A DNA stretch of 64,000 nt from Diphasiastrum complanatum (GCA_029204225.1 CM055100.1:7201948-7265947), one strand, 5' to 3'; shown: positions 1-10,644, numbered from the stretch's first letter. The notes: a model not told the origin generated them from the sequence alone. Numbers and translations are program-made.

Positions 1-1361
1 AACATGATGATCTTGAACTTGACTCCATGGGCTGAATTGGTCTTTGTTGGTTCAAAAAGTGTGAAGATAAGCCAATGAGCTTGATGTTGATCTAAAATCA
101 CCATATCCATGATAGTGCTTCTTTGATGTTGACATCTTTGATGAGCTTGAGAGCTTTGCACCATCCTAGCACCTCCAAAATTGATTCCTTCCAATTTTCA
201 TGTAGATGCTTGACCTTGAGGCTTGCTTCTTCACATGAGATATGCTCCTCTTTCCCTTGAAATGTGAGCCACATGGGTTCAACCATGTTTCTTGAGTTTC
301 TTTTTGGAATCACAACTTGAGAAGGTCTCTCCTCCTCAATCCTTGGCACACTTGAACCTTGAGATGACTCCTTAAGATCCTCTTCATGATGCTCCTTCTT
401 GATGGAAATATGAGACCTTCATGTCTCATAATGATCACAAAAAGTATGAACATTCAATATGCACTTCCTATGATTATCAAGATTACTTATGCTAGAAACA
501 TAAGTCCAAAAATCACCACAACTTGGCATGATTTTTCCAATATTGAAATCAAAAGGTATCTCCATCTCAATAAGGCTAACTACTTGCTTATGGATATAAG
601 TGTCCACTTTGGATGCTTCACTTATTCTCATAAGAAGTTTACAACTTGCCTTTAGGATTGAAAACATACAATTTTCATCTTTATGAATGAACACATCATT
701 CATGATCTTATTGAAACCAAAAGATCCTACATTATGAAGATATTTCCATTTCCTTGACTTCATAACTAATGTAAGCTTACAAGGAAAACATATTTTGCTA
801 TCTTTTAAGGCATCGCACTCAACTATAATCCACCTTTGAGATACAAAAATCTCTTCAAAGCAAAATGGTTCTTCATAAGTTGACATGAGAGCATAAATGA
901 AACTATTTTCATTTTGTAATTGCTCCTTATTCTTGATTTATTTCTCTTGGATAATAACAATAAGTTTGAACTTATCTAAAGTTCCAAGCAAAATACTTTC
1001 CAAGGACATAAAATAAATCCAAGTAACTTTCATGAAAGTGACATCTATCTTTGCATCTTGAACCAAACAATGCACTTCCAAATGAAAAATTTCAAAAGAT
1101 TCAACATGTGTTGTGATGGACTCTTGAAGACAAATCTTGCAAGTCCTTGTGAGACTCCAAGCCTCATTCACCTTTCCACAAAGGAAACACCTTTCCTTGG
1201 ACTTGTCCTTCTTCTATTTGCATTTTGAACTTGAAGCTCCATCCTTCACCTCGGCCCCCTTGCTTTGGTTCTCCTTGGATGGATTGGTCTTCTTTTTGTA
1301 GCATCTTGAGAAAATATATCCTCCCTTGCCACAAAGGTTGCACTTAGGATCCTTTCTTTCC
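1..1361 (-). pseudogene. Gag-like coding region of a gag-only LTR element (copy 1)
   Basis: Read on the minus strand, this begins with a zinc-knuckle-like motif at 1301-1342 (CNLCGKGGYIFSRC, spacing CX2CX4YX4C, so the usual His is Tyr). After one stop comes a second Cys cluster at 1139-1189 (CFLCGK...C). Frames of 155 and 83 codons follow (419-886 and 98-349). Near the 3' end they carry blocks CKLLMRISEASK and KDVNIKEALSWIW, which recur in the plus-strand copy at 27.7-28.4 kb; the first also recurs at 52.3-52.6 kb. No protease, integrase or RT lies between the knuckles and the 3' end, so this looks like a non-autonomous gag-only element. Frames are broken by stops. The 3' LTR would lie left of the window. 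The zinc-knuckle assignment is family knowledge; the gag-only reading is inference. Confidence 0.5.
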
Positions 1362-2780
1362 TTCAATAGGATGCCACCTATTGATGCCATGTGAATAAAA
1401 ACCTATGATATGATTCTACAAATGTAATTTGTGACTTTCAAGAGACTAGATTTGAACATCTTCAACAATCTAGAAGGATCTACAAAAGGTCTAGCTCACA
1501 AACCTAAGAATCAATCTTCACAATAATGACTAGTCACTTGGAAACTTTGCTTTGATCACTAAGACAAAAGCACACAATCTTTGAATCAAATCACTAAAGA
1601 AATTAGATCCAATCTCCTATTGGACTCATCAAATACCAATGACTTTTTCTTTTGAAAATTGAAATGGATATGAAAAAGATTTGACACCTAGATTTTCCTT
1701 TTCACTTGACTAATTTTCTCAACACTTGAGATTCTTGAACAAAAGATGGGTTTTGTTTCAAATACATGAAAATCAAACTTAATCACTTCTTTTGGACTCA
1801 CTCTTGACCCAAATAATCTCACACTTGAGATTTAGAATGAATTTGATTTGATTTGACAACAAACCATACCACCAATTTTTCACAAAGCTTAAAATTTAGA
1901 CAACTAGAGATTCACAAAAATCTCAACCATGCATGAATACTCAAATATGGACTCCTCCTCATTCTAGACATCCAATGGGATCACAAATTGACCCTCACAC
2001 TCTCACAAAGAAAGTTGAATAGAACTAATTTGAGTTTCATACATACTATGTCAATTTTTGCTCAACAAATTGAATTCAATCACTCCTATTGGATTCCACC
2101 AATTACTCTACCTTTTAAGACTTGGAATGAAATTCAAAATCAAAAGTTGTGATTTTTCTCACTAAGATATTTTGCTTCAAAGAGCTAATGCCACTTAGAA
2201 AGATTTGATCACCTAGGAGAAGACAAATTCTCCACCAATAACAACGCAAAGTGAGCTTCTAGATCTTGCCCTCTACAAAGGAAGGAACTCTTAGAAAATT
2301 GGATCTCTCTCTACACATTTGCCATAGACACCTTAATGACTCTTTTCAAACCTTACAATCACTCAAACAAATTGAGTAGGGTTGAACAATGTGACTTGGA
2401 TCTCAATCTCTTTTCTAGAACTCAATTTATGCCAATCTATATCAAATTCTACAAAAGATTTGCATAGATGCTCTATATGCACTAGAAACTCTCAAAGGTT
2501 TCACTTGGAGGACAGATCCAAGGATGTTTTCTAGCAAATTGATGCTTCTAAACTTGACCCTATCACTCTTGAACAAATCTAGAGTGATGGTACAATGGAT
2601 TTCAACCTCTCACCTTGCATATCACTCCTTAATCTATGATTTTTAGCAAAATCTCTCTCAACTTCAACATGCACTCAAAAAATCAGAGGTAATCAATTAA
2701 TGCACCTAATCCAATCTTCAAATTTAATTTCTTGGCTGATCTAATCCAAGAACTAATCAAGGGATTAGATTCACTATAGA
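1362..2780. other. Non-coding stretch upstream of the gag-only element
   Basis: No ORF, RNA gene or primer-binding site was recognised. Short phrases such as cctattggatt and tcacacttgag recur, as expected of an old LTR or leader region. In the minus-strand reading it would be the 5' part (leader and 5' LTR) of the element at 1-1361, but no LTR end could be fixed. Confidence 0.35.
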
Positions 2781-2924
2781 AAATGCTTGATTTTGCACCA
2801 AAAATTACTCAAATTGGGTATGTGAGTCAAATTCTACAAATTTTTGAAATTTCTCAGTCAAAACCGGAGCTGTATGGCCTCACACGTGTGAAAAGGGTTC
2901 CTACAGCCTACAACAAGATCTGGA
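2781..2924. repeat. LTR-like fragment with CACACGTGTG palindrome
   Basis: Short stretch with an exact CACACGTGTG at 2881-2890, a palindrome found in several LTRs of this window. It ends where similarity to the Gypsy RT fragment begins, near the phrase atgtggcccaatatcagg that is shared with about 31.25 kb. Confidence 0.3.
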
Positions 2925-3425
2925 CCACTATGTGGCCCAATATCAGGCCATGTGTCACCCAAAATTGACATTTTTTTGGATTCAAAGAGATCTGTATTCA
3001 CAGATTTTCTTCAACACTTTTTTCAAATTGGATTGGTGTTCTGAGTTCTTGGTCCATGCATGCATAGATCATCCAAGAATATCTCCAAGAACTTCTGCAG
3101 GTGCTCTTTGAATGTCGTTTGCATAACTTGTTGAAAAGTACTTGGGACAATGCAAAGTCCAAATGGCATTACTTTATAGGCATAGGTTCCCCATTCGGTG
3201 GTGAACACTGGCTTATGCTGATCATCCGACGCTATTTTGACTTGATTGTAGCCATTGAAGCCATCTAGAAAACTGTAGGCTTCTACTCCTGCTATCAATC
3301 CAAAACACTTTCTGTGAAAGGTAAGGAAAAATGATCTTTCTTTGTCACCGCATTTAGTGCCTCCAGGTTCACACAGATCCACATCTTGTTGTTCTTCTTG
3401 GGTACTGAAATTTCACAATTCTAGC
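2925..3425 (-). pseudogene. Ty3/Gypsy reverse transcriptase fragment
   Basis: The minus-strand translation gives the classic Gypsy RT core: VTKKDHF near the N-end, FLDGFNGYNQVKI at about 3235-3275, FTTEWGTYAYKVMPFGL, and the catalytic IFLDDLCMHG at about 3055-3083, where LDD stands for the usual YxDD region. A frameshift near 3300 separates the first block (KKNNKMWICVNLEALN) from the rest. The piece is a near copy of 31246-31620, and both end close to the same point. No RNase H or integrase follows. It is a dead fragment joined to Copia sequence on its right. Confidence 0.85.
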
Positions 3426-3471
3426 TTGACCATTTTGGGTCACATGCAATTGGTAAGAAGGCCATGTAAAT

Positions 3472-3645
3472 AGACGCCACATTACACAAATCAAAAATTT
3501 CTCAACGAAGAGGTCATATTGTAGTACTGTAGAATGCAATATATGACAACTGATATTTTTACCAAAACATTAAGTTTGGAGTCACACAAAAGATTCTGTG
3601 TAGATCTAAGTTTCAAGGCATTCAAGGATTCAGATTAAGGGGGAG
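3472..3645 (+). pseudogene. Copia RNase H C-terminal tail and polypurine tract
   Basis: The frame reads NEEVIL-stop-YCRMQYMTTDIFTKTLSLE, followed by HKRFCVDLSFKAF. This matches the end of Copia pol, where ADIFTK-type residues close RNase H. A purine run aaggggga-g at 3637-3645 follows as the polypurine tract, directly before an LTR start. It is the 3' end of a plus-strand Copia element whose body is missing. Confidence 0.75.
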
Positions 3646-4809
3646 TGTTGTATTAGTCTCATTCTTACCAATCGACTAATCGGTTTTAATCTTCATCCAT
3701 TGTTTATCCAGTTCTAAGGAATTTCCTATGTCTTTACACAGTTTGCAGTTTTAACAAATGTTTTTACACAGTCTGCAAAAATACACGAAGTTTTACCATA
3801 GTGTCAAATTTTCTCTCACTTCGGTTTTTTCGCATTTTTGCAAAGTTGTCGCCTATCAGGAATTTCGTGCAAAAATGCAGTGTCCTCTTTTTCGCACTTT
3901 TGCCTAACATAAATCTCGTGTAAAATCATAGTGTCGCATTTTTCCCCTTTTTCCAAAGAGCGTCAAATGCTAAGGAAATGACTCTGGCAAAGTGTAGGGC
4001 AATCCTAAATTAGATTTAAGGGCACTATCACCTTTTTGCAATAGTGTCGCCTGTGGCTGTTTTAGTTCATTTATGCAGAAATGACAGTTTTGTTCATTTA
4101 TGTAGACAGACGCTTTACGACCAATTTCCACCACTTATCAGCAATCAATGACAAGGAAGCAGATGGATGCCAGCGAAGATCAGCCAACTGGCAATCGCAA
4201 TTGACGACATAATTTCTTAGTATAAATAGCTATTCATATTCATACAGTTTCATGATTATCAAGTTAGAAAATGATCGAAGAGATCAATTAGCAAGTATTG
4301 TAGTTAGCTCTCTATCAAACTTTCAAGCTTGAACTCTCTTGAGCATTCTAGCTCAGTCTTTTAGAGTTATATTTTAGAGTTGCTATTGCGCTATTGCTTA
4401 TCAGCATAGCTACTTATTATTAGACTTATCCTCAATTATTCAGAGATAGCTTAGAGTGTGCGGTTTCTATCCGCTATTGTTTTGCGCTCATTAGCATCTG
4501 ATTTTTTATTTTTTTTGAATCAATATTGTCCTTTATTGCATTCAGTATATGTCAGAATGCATGCATATTTGTATTTCCTTTGTAACTGATAGAAATTGTT
4601 TGAGAATTCAATACTTCATGTTTGGCTACGTAATCACTTAGTATCTAGTGATTTCAAAGTTAGTTGCTAAAGATTGAACGTGATTCTCATCACTACTGCT
4701 TTGTTCAATTTTGATAGGCATAGTCATGCACTGGAAGTAGGAAGTTTCCGCTACTATTATCTATCCTATTTTCGACATGAAAGATTCGATGAGATGACTT
4801 GTTTTCACA
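3646..4809 (+). repeat. Copia 3' LTR
   Basis: Begins TGTTGTATTAG straight after the polypurine tract. A TATA box (tataaatag, 4221-4229) sits in a promoter-like context. U3 holds degenerate direct repeats such as tttacacagtttgca/tttacacagtctgca near 3736-3775 and several cgcatttttgc-like units between 3800 and 4060. The right end at about 4809 (…ttttcaca) is a guess: no target-site duplication was found, and Copia coding sequence of another fragment begins by 4843. Confidence 0.6.
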
Positions 4810-4842
4810 GATACAAAAAAAATCTGAAAAGAGAACACTAGG

Positions 4843-5195
4843 ATTAGGTAATGGCAAGCGAGATGGAATCAATCATGAAGAATCAAGTCTGGAAACTGGT
4901 CAAGCCTGAAAATTAGTCAAGTTATGCATAGAAAGAAAAACAGTGGGATGCAAATGGGTTTTGAAAATAAAGTTTCAAGCAGATGGGACAATTGAGAGTT
5001 TTAAGCCAGACTAGTTGCAAAAGGATACAATCAAGTGGAAGGAGTGGACTACATGGAGACTTTTGTCCCAGTTGTGAAACTGACTTCTCTCAGGACTCTG
5101 ATAGCATGGGTTGTACAATTCACAACATGGAGATAGAGCAGATGGATCTGAAGACTACATTTTTGCATGCTCAAGAAAGCATTATATGGGCTAAA
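4843..5195 (+). pseudogene. Copia reverse transcriptase, N-terminal half
   Basis: Reading across two frames gives ASEMESIMKNQVWKLVKPE, then [37 protein letters not shown]-like sequence and EQMDLKTTFLHA, the standard opening of Copia RT (PF07727 type). Stops and frame changes interrupt it. It ends about 5195, where it jumps to the C-terminal RT piece, so the middle of RT is deleted. Confidence 0.75.
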
Positions 5196-5284
5196 GCAGT
5201 TGTCAAGGACATAGTACCAAAGAATAGACAATTTCTTGATTCAAAGTGGCCTCAAGAGATGTTATGTTGACACAGGAATTTATG

Positions 5285-5430
5285 TCACGATTATCGATGA
5301 CCTGTTTTAGGCTATTGCATTATATCTAGATGACATCATGATATTTTGCAACAATAAAGAATTCAAGAATGAGTTTAAAGAGAGGTTGAAGGGAGAGTTT
5401 GAGATGAAGGACCCAGGATTTTTGGATGTA
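5285..5430 (+). pseudogene. Copia RT catalytic-site fragment
   Basis: Contains ALYLDDIMIFCNN, with the catalytic LDD at 5326-5334, and FKERLKGEFEMKDPGFL, the segment that follows the YVDD box in Copia RT. It is cut off at about 5430 and joined to integrase sequence of another Copia fragment. Confidence 0.75.
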
Positions 5431-5444
5431 CTGCTTTTGCACAG

Positions 5445-5790
5445 ATTCCTCATGATCTCAGGAAGAAGCTCAACTTCCAGAGTATCAAGTTGTTTTCATC
5501 AGTTACACTACTTCAGATCAAGCCTATAAGTTGTTTGATCCCATCGAGTCAAAGATATTCACTAGCTGGGATGTCGTCTTCACCGAAGATCAGTTTCAAA
5601 ACCTCAAAGGAAAGGTCAGTCCCCATGTAGCCGACTTATCAGATTCTCCTGATGCTTTGAACTGTCCAATTCCTCAGTTGACTATTCTTACTAAAGGTCC
5701 AAGCTCCTCTACTCTTGACGAACAACAAATCAACGACGAATCAGAAGATGATGATGTTACTGATCAACAACTATAGTATGATGGAAATAA
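5445..5790 (+). pseudogene. Copia integrase C-terminal region
   Basis: After one frame change the translation reads KLNFQSIKLF, YTTSDQAYKLFDPIESKI and FTSWDVVFTEDQF. This matches the Copia integrase C-terminus, where the family motif runs KAYKLYDP...ISRDVVFDE. An acidic and Ser-rich linker (DESEDDDVTDQQ) follows, typical of the gap before RT. The segment lies in the same frame series as the RT fragment to its right, so the two are probably one element. Confidence 0.75.
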
Positions 5791-5844
5791 TCAACTTTTC
5801 GTATTACTTAGGAGACCTTCAAGGACTAGCTGACCACCTAACTA

Positions 5845-6290
5845 GTATATCGACGAGTTTGCAGCATATCTTATTCAGGAACCGACGTCTGTCCAAGAGG
5901 CACTCAGTTAGTCTGATTCAGATCTCTGAAAAGAAGCTATGAATAAAGAGTATTCATCTCTTATCAAGAACCAGACGTGGACAATTGTCGAATCACCTGC
6001 CAGCAGAAATGTAGTTGATTGCAAATGGATTTTCAAAGTCAAGTACAATGCAAATGGAAGCATCAATAGAAGAAAGGCATGACTTGTTGCCAGAGGATTT
6101 TCTCAGGTATACAACCTCGATTACACTGAGACTTTCAGTCTAGTAGTCAAGCATTCTTCTATTCGACTCTTGCTAACATTTGTCGTTGCAGCAGATTTGG
6201 AAATACATCAAATGGATGTATAGACATCATATCTCAATGGAGTTATCGAAGAAGATATCTTCATGGTACAACCTGTAAAATTTCAGAGTC
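5845..6290 (+). pseudogene. Copia reverse transcriptase, N-terminal half (second fragment)
   Basis: Shows SVQEALSSSDSD, NKEYSSLIKNQTWTIVE, CKWIFKVKYNANGSINR, LVARGFSQVYNLDYTETF, HQMDV and EDIFMVQP, in order, as in the first 150 residues of Copia RT. In-frame stops replace Lys in RRKA-stop-LVARG and Lys/Gln in DV-stop-TSYLNG. It continues the integrase fragment just upstream. It breaks off near 6290, before YVDD, where a minus-strand LTR starts. Confidence 0.8.
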
Positions 6291-6304
6291 AAGGACTGAA
6301 TTTG

Positions 6305-6940
6305 ATCTACTAATGATCACAAAGAGTGATTGCTAGCTTGGGATCTTGATCTATATCAAGACTAGCTTCCAAATCTAGCTTCTACTTGACAATCTTTGTG
6401 ATTCCAGGCAAGAACAATCAAATTATGATGACCCACAACTTCACACGTGTGAAGTACAGCTACTATACGGCCTAATAACAAAGAAATAGTTTACTTAACT
6501 TTTACTAAGCATATATCCATAAACAAAATGCTTAAGAGAGTGTAAACATCAAGATTGCTCCACAGAACCAAGATTTCTCAAAATAGCTCAATTATGGATC
6601 CATCATGGATCAAGTACAAAATCACAATAATCTCTCTCTAAGATGCATCCAGCACGTGTGGGACAGCTCATTGTACTCATCCATATCCACTTTGGATAAG
6701 ATCTATCAAGTTTGCCACATCATCCGTTGGTGGTTTGTGTTGACCTTCTAGACTCCTACAATCTAGGACCTAACTCCTATAATTTAGGAGATGTCATATT
6801 AGACTCAAATGAAAGCTATTCAAAATGGATCTGAATATTACAAGTGTCATTTCACACGTGTGGACAGGCCCTCACACGTGTGGATCCACATAGATGTCAA
6901 GATACATCGAAAACCATGTGAAAATTGCTTAATTCTAACA
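6305..6940 (-). repeat. 3' LTR of minus-strand Copia element
   Basis: On the minus strand it starts at 6940 with TGTTAGAATTAAGC, right after the purine tract at 6941-6951. It contains exact CACACGTGTG at 6442-6451, 6853-6862 and 6873-6882. The far end near 6305 is uncertain. It does not resemble the 5' LTR of the same element at 10057-10638, so either the two keep different parts of a long LTR or the element is a recombinant. Confidence 0.6.
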
Positions 6941-7649
6941 CTTCTCCTCAATTTTCACATGATACAACTATAGTACATCTATCTACAACTCCTAAGGCTG
7001 ATCTTAACTTGATAAATGAAGCCTTTGGCAAGGCTTTAGTGAGTAGATCAACAAGGCAATCCAAAGAAGACACATGATGTAGCTTGATCTCCTTTGCTTG
7101 AACCTTTTCCCTTACAAAATGGTGAGCAATCTCTATGTGCTTGCTCCTTGCATGGAATGTGAGATTGGTTGATAATGCTTGGCTTGATTGGTTGTCACAA
7201 AATATTATTGGCTGCTCCTCGGCCTCCATGACTTGCAACTCCACCAAAAGCCTCTTCAACCATATGATCTCCTTTGTTCTGGATATTAGTGCCTTGTATT
7301 TCGATTCGGTTGAAGATAGAGAAATAGTATCTTGCGGAAAGCCAAGACACTATGTCATTGCAAAGGAAGCACTTGTGGACCTCCTATCCACCTTATCACC
7401 TGCAAAATCAACATCCGAATATGCCCTTAAGGCAAGATTAGATCCATCATATAAAATGCCAAAGTTCTTGGTGGCCGAGATGTACCTCAACACCCTTTTT
7501 GCATTTTTCCAATGACAAACCAATGGATTTTGCATAGATTGGCTTAGTTTACCTACACTATAACTTAGATCAGGTCTAGTTATAGTAAGATAGATCAAGG
7601 AGCCTACAAGTCTCCTATATAGTGTGATGTCCTCAAAGGATGCTACCAC
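6941..7649 (-). pseudogene. Copia family A RNase H domain and 3' end
   Basis: The minus frame at 7350-7649 reads VASFEDITLYRRLVGSLIYL, TRPDLSYSVGKLSQ, KRVLRYISATKNFGILY and SDVDFAGD, the segment before and at the start of Copia RNase H. After a frameshift the frame at 6948-7259 gives IIFCDNQSSQALSTN, FHARSKHIEIAHHFVREKV and DLLTKALPK, its C-terminal part. A polypurine tract (ttgaggagaag on the minus strand) at 6941-6951 precedes the LTR. The catalytic RT half is missing: the frame at 7633-8310 runs from early RT straight into this region. Confidence 0.85.
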
Positions 7650-8310
7650 GAGTGCAAAGGTCTTTATAATCTATGCCCTTTGATTGAGCATACCCCTTGG
7701 CTACAAGCCTTGCCTTGTTCTTAGAAACACTCCCATATTGATTCAACTTGAGCTTAAAAATCCACTTACATCCAATTACATTCTTATCCATAGGTAGATC
7801 AACAAGCATCCAAGCTTCATTCTCCATCAATGCATTGTACTCATCACACATAGCATGAAACCACTCCTTTGATCCTAAGGCTTCACTAACATTTGAAGGC
7901 TCTTCAAAAGATGTGATGAAAAGATAAGAGGAAGTACTTCCCTCGGCTTGCTTACCCTTGTCCTTGTATGTGAGCCTTAATATCTCTATCCTTGACCTTA
8001 TAGATCTTCTTGGTGTGCTTGGAGTTCTTGGTTCTAGCTCCTCCTCATGATCAAGCTCCTCCTTGATCTCGGCTACCTCTCTTCCAATAATAGAGTCGTT
8101 AGGTGAATCATCTTCAAGCTTATGCATTCTAGTCTCATAAAAAATGATATCTCTAGAAATCAAAATCTTTTGAGAAGAGGGAATGAAGATTTTGTAGTAT
8201 TTGCTTGCATTTCCATAGCCTATTATGATCCCCATCATGGATGATGGATCCTCCTTGGTTCTTGTGTCCAAAGGGACATGTACATAGAAAATGCATCCAA
8301 ACACTTTCAA
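7650..8310 (-). pseudogene. Copia family A integrase C-terminus and RT start
   Basis: The minus frame opens with MKVFGCIFYVHVPLDTR and GNASKYYKIFIPSSQKILIS, the integrase C-terminal domain, then a charged linker (RSIRSRIEILRLTYKDKGK). RT follows with EALGSKEWFHAMCDEYNAL, GCKWIFKLKLNQYGS and [18 protein letters not shown]. There it breaks and is joined to sequence just before RNase H, so about two thirds of RT including YVDD has been deleted. The same integrase block is present in the plus-strand copy at 33.9-34.2 kb. Confidence 0.85.
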
Positions 8311-8347
8311 TTTTCTCCATACAACAACTCATAAGATGTTTTACCAT

Positions 8348-9230
8348 TTATAGAGCTACATGGATCTCTATTACATAAGAAGTTAGCACCATGAGAGCTT
8401 CTCCCCAAAAAGTCTTAGGTAGGCATGCATCTAACCTTAGAGCTTTAGAACATTCACATAGTGTCCTATTTATCCTCTCAGCCACCCCATTTTGTTGAGA
8501 GGTGTACGGGCAAGATAACTCCTTTTTTATCCCTTCTTGATCACAAAAGTCTTTAAATTCATTTGAGATATATTCTCCTCCATTATCACTTCTAAACAAA
8601 TTGATCTTGTAATCATGATGCTTTTCAACAAAAGTATTGAACTTGAAAAAACTCTCAAAAACATGTGCTTTAGAGGAAAGTAGATATACCCATCCATATC
8701 TTGAGTAGTCATCTATAAAGGTGACAAACATGTGCTTTATAGGAAAGTAGATATACCCATCCATATCTTGAGTAGTCATCTATAAAGGTGACAACCATTG
8801 TAGCTCCACCATTGCCCTTTGTGCTAGCAAAATGCACATCCGAGTGGATCAACTCAAGAGGATGACTTGTCATTGTGATTGATCTTGGAAAAGGTAACTT
8901 GTGTGTCTTAGCCAAGGCACAAGCTTCACATACCCTTTCCTCCTTTTTCAAAGATCTTGGAATGTCGAGAGCAAGCTCCTCCTTCCACATGGCTTCCATG
9001 CACTTGGTTTTGATGTGACCAAGCCTCTTGTGCCACAAATCAAATGTGGTCATGTTGCTCTCCTCGGCTACCATCACAAATTGGTTAGGATCTACAAAAG
9101 CATCAAGCTTCAATAACCTCCCAAATCTTGTTCTCCTTGCTATGATCATCCCACTTTTCTTGAGGTTGCATACATTAGTAGAGAACTCCACAATGAATCC
9201 ATGATCTAAAAGTTGACCAACACTAAGCAA
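8348..9230 (-). pseudogene. Copia family A pre-integrase and integrase core
   Basis: On the minus strand the order is MLSVGQLLDHGF, LWHKRLGHIKTK (His-His of the zinc finger), CEACALAK (Cys-Cys), then HSDVHFAST with the first catalytic Asp, RSDNGGEYIS with the second, and QNGVAERINRT with the Glu. The DDE triad is therefore present, but a 67-bp tandem duplication (8659-8792) within the core shifts the frame between the first and second Asp, so no full integrase can be made. The same duplication occurs in the copy at 33.5 kb. Confidence 0.9.
8659..8792. repeat. 67-bp tandem duplication in integrase
   Basis: Two units, 8659-8725 and 8726-8792, near-identical (gcttta g/t aggaaag). Sixty-seven is not a multiple of three, so the integrase frame is lost. 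It encodes the VTFIDDYSRYGWVYLLS segment twice, in different frames. Confidence 0.95.
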
Positions 9231-9233
9231 ATT

Positions 9234-9488
9234 CTAAGTGATGCTAGGAATGAAGAGAACACCATCTATCTTAGTCTTCTTGGAATATCCTAAGCATAAG
9301 GGAATGGATCCCACACCTTCAACTTTACATTCATGATCATTTGCTGTAAAAATTGACTTTACAGATCCTACATAAAGTGTTAGTTGAGAAAAATACTCCC
9401 TTCTACCTGACATGTGGGAGCTAGCCCCACTATCTATCCACCAAGGATATTCACCTTTGACATTTGATGATGAAAAAGTTGACATCAT
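9234..9488 (-). pseudogene. Copia family A protease
   Basis: The minus frame contains PWWIDSGASSHMSGR with the aspartic-protease Asp-Ser-Gly encoded at 9426-9434, then VGSIPLCLGYSKKTKIDGVLFIPSIT, the usual end of Copia protease before the LLSVGQL segment. It is separated by a stop from the next frame at 9230. The plus copy at 32.8-33.05 kb reads through this point, so the stop is a private mutation. Confidence 0.85.
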
Positions 9489-9518
9489 GAGTGAGTCCTC
9501 ATGAGAAATCTCTTTCTC

Positions 9519-9923
9519 CTATTGTCCCATGTTGGTTTGACCTTGAGCTTGCTTCCTCTTGAAGCATTCCGAGGCATAGTGCCCCATCTTGCTACAATAG
9601 TAGCACTTGATCTTAGATTTGTCCTTCTTGGGCTTTACTTGTGATGATGATGATGTAGATCCTCCTTGATATCCATCCTTTGCTTTCTCCTTTTTTAATG
9701 CTCCTCCCTTGCTATTTGCTTTGCCTTTGCTCATGAAAAATAAGGCTTTGTCATCACCATCATTGAAGGAGAGCCTCTCCATCTTTGATTTGATATGAGC
9801 CATCCTACTCTCCTCGGCCATCAACACACTTTGAAAGTTTTCAAGTGTAGGCAAGTTTACCATGATGGCATAGCTTTGGACAAGGTTAGTAAAAAAAACA
9901 AGTTCCCTTTGATCTATTCTCAC
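9519..9923 (-). pseudogene. Copia family A gag C-terminal part with CCHC knuckle
   Basis: The minus frame reads NLVQSYAIMVNLPTLENFQS, a Lys-rich stretch and a canonical zinc knuckle CYYCSKMGHYASEC at 9564-9605 (CX2CX4HX4C), which binds RNA in Copia gag. Only about 130 codons remain. The N-terminal capsid-like part of gag is missing between here and the primer-binding site at 10044, as in the plus-strand copy, so both copies share a short gag. Confidence 0.85.
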
Positions 9924-10043
9924 TCAAATGAAACCAAATTTGGAGGTACAATCACTAGATTAGCAACTAGTAGCAAGGACAAAGCCAATACTACTCAAGG
10001 ATCCAAGCTTGAGAAAAACAAATCTAAAGCTCACTTTTGATTA

Positions 10044-10056
10044 GGCTCTGATACCG
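10044..10056 (-). other. Primer-binding site (tRNA-Met type)
   Basis: Reverse complement reads CGGTATCAGAGCC, one base from the plant initiator-Met primer-binding site TGGTATCAGAGCC. It lies directly downstream of the family A LTR and fixes the element's orientation. Confidence 0.9.
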
Positions 10057-10638
10057 TGACAAAATTATACAACAAAATGAATCCCAATCAATCCTAAAAG
10101 TTATGGAGGATGCACAAATCAAAGATCTAGATCCAAATTATAAGCTAGAATCAAGACTAGTTTGGCATTTAACTCCACAATGGCCACATAGATTTGATCA
10201 AATACATAAAATTAAAGTGCAGCAAGTTTCTCAGACCTATAATCAACTTCAGTACCTTCCAAATCATGTAACTAATGCATAAAATCACTCACATCCAATA
10301 GCTATAACTCGCCACTCAAAGACAATGTTGATAGAACTTGTGGAACAACTCGATTTTTTTTCATATTTGGATGGAGATCCCATCATACATTTATACATTC
10401 CAAGATCGGATCTGAGCATATTAGGGCACATATGAACTTATCATACCCTAACCCTAAAATCTAACCTAATAGGTCATTGGATCCACCCTAACTTGGGGTC
10501 AAGAGCTCAAGATCCAAAAACAATGTAAAACATGATATTTTTTAGATCCTAGAATTTCTCTAGCCTATCTAAACACATTTTGGCCTCATTTCAAAGATGC
10601 TATCATAATGTAATATGAGGAATGAAGTATTTGGAAAG
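10057..10638 (-). repeat. 5' LTR (3' portion) of Copia family A
   Basis: Nearly identical, in reverse orientation, to 31624-32213, and both abut the primer-binding site. A TATA-like box (tgtataaatg on the minus strand, about 10398-10407) is present. Similarity between the two copies stops at the same point (10638 and 31624), but the boundary lacks a TG terminus, so the true LTR start is not settled. Confidence 0.75.
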
Positions 10639-10644
10639 CATCCT

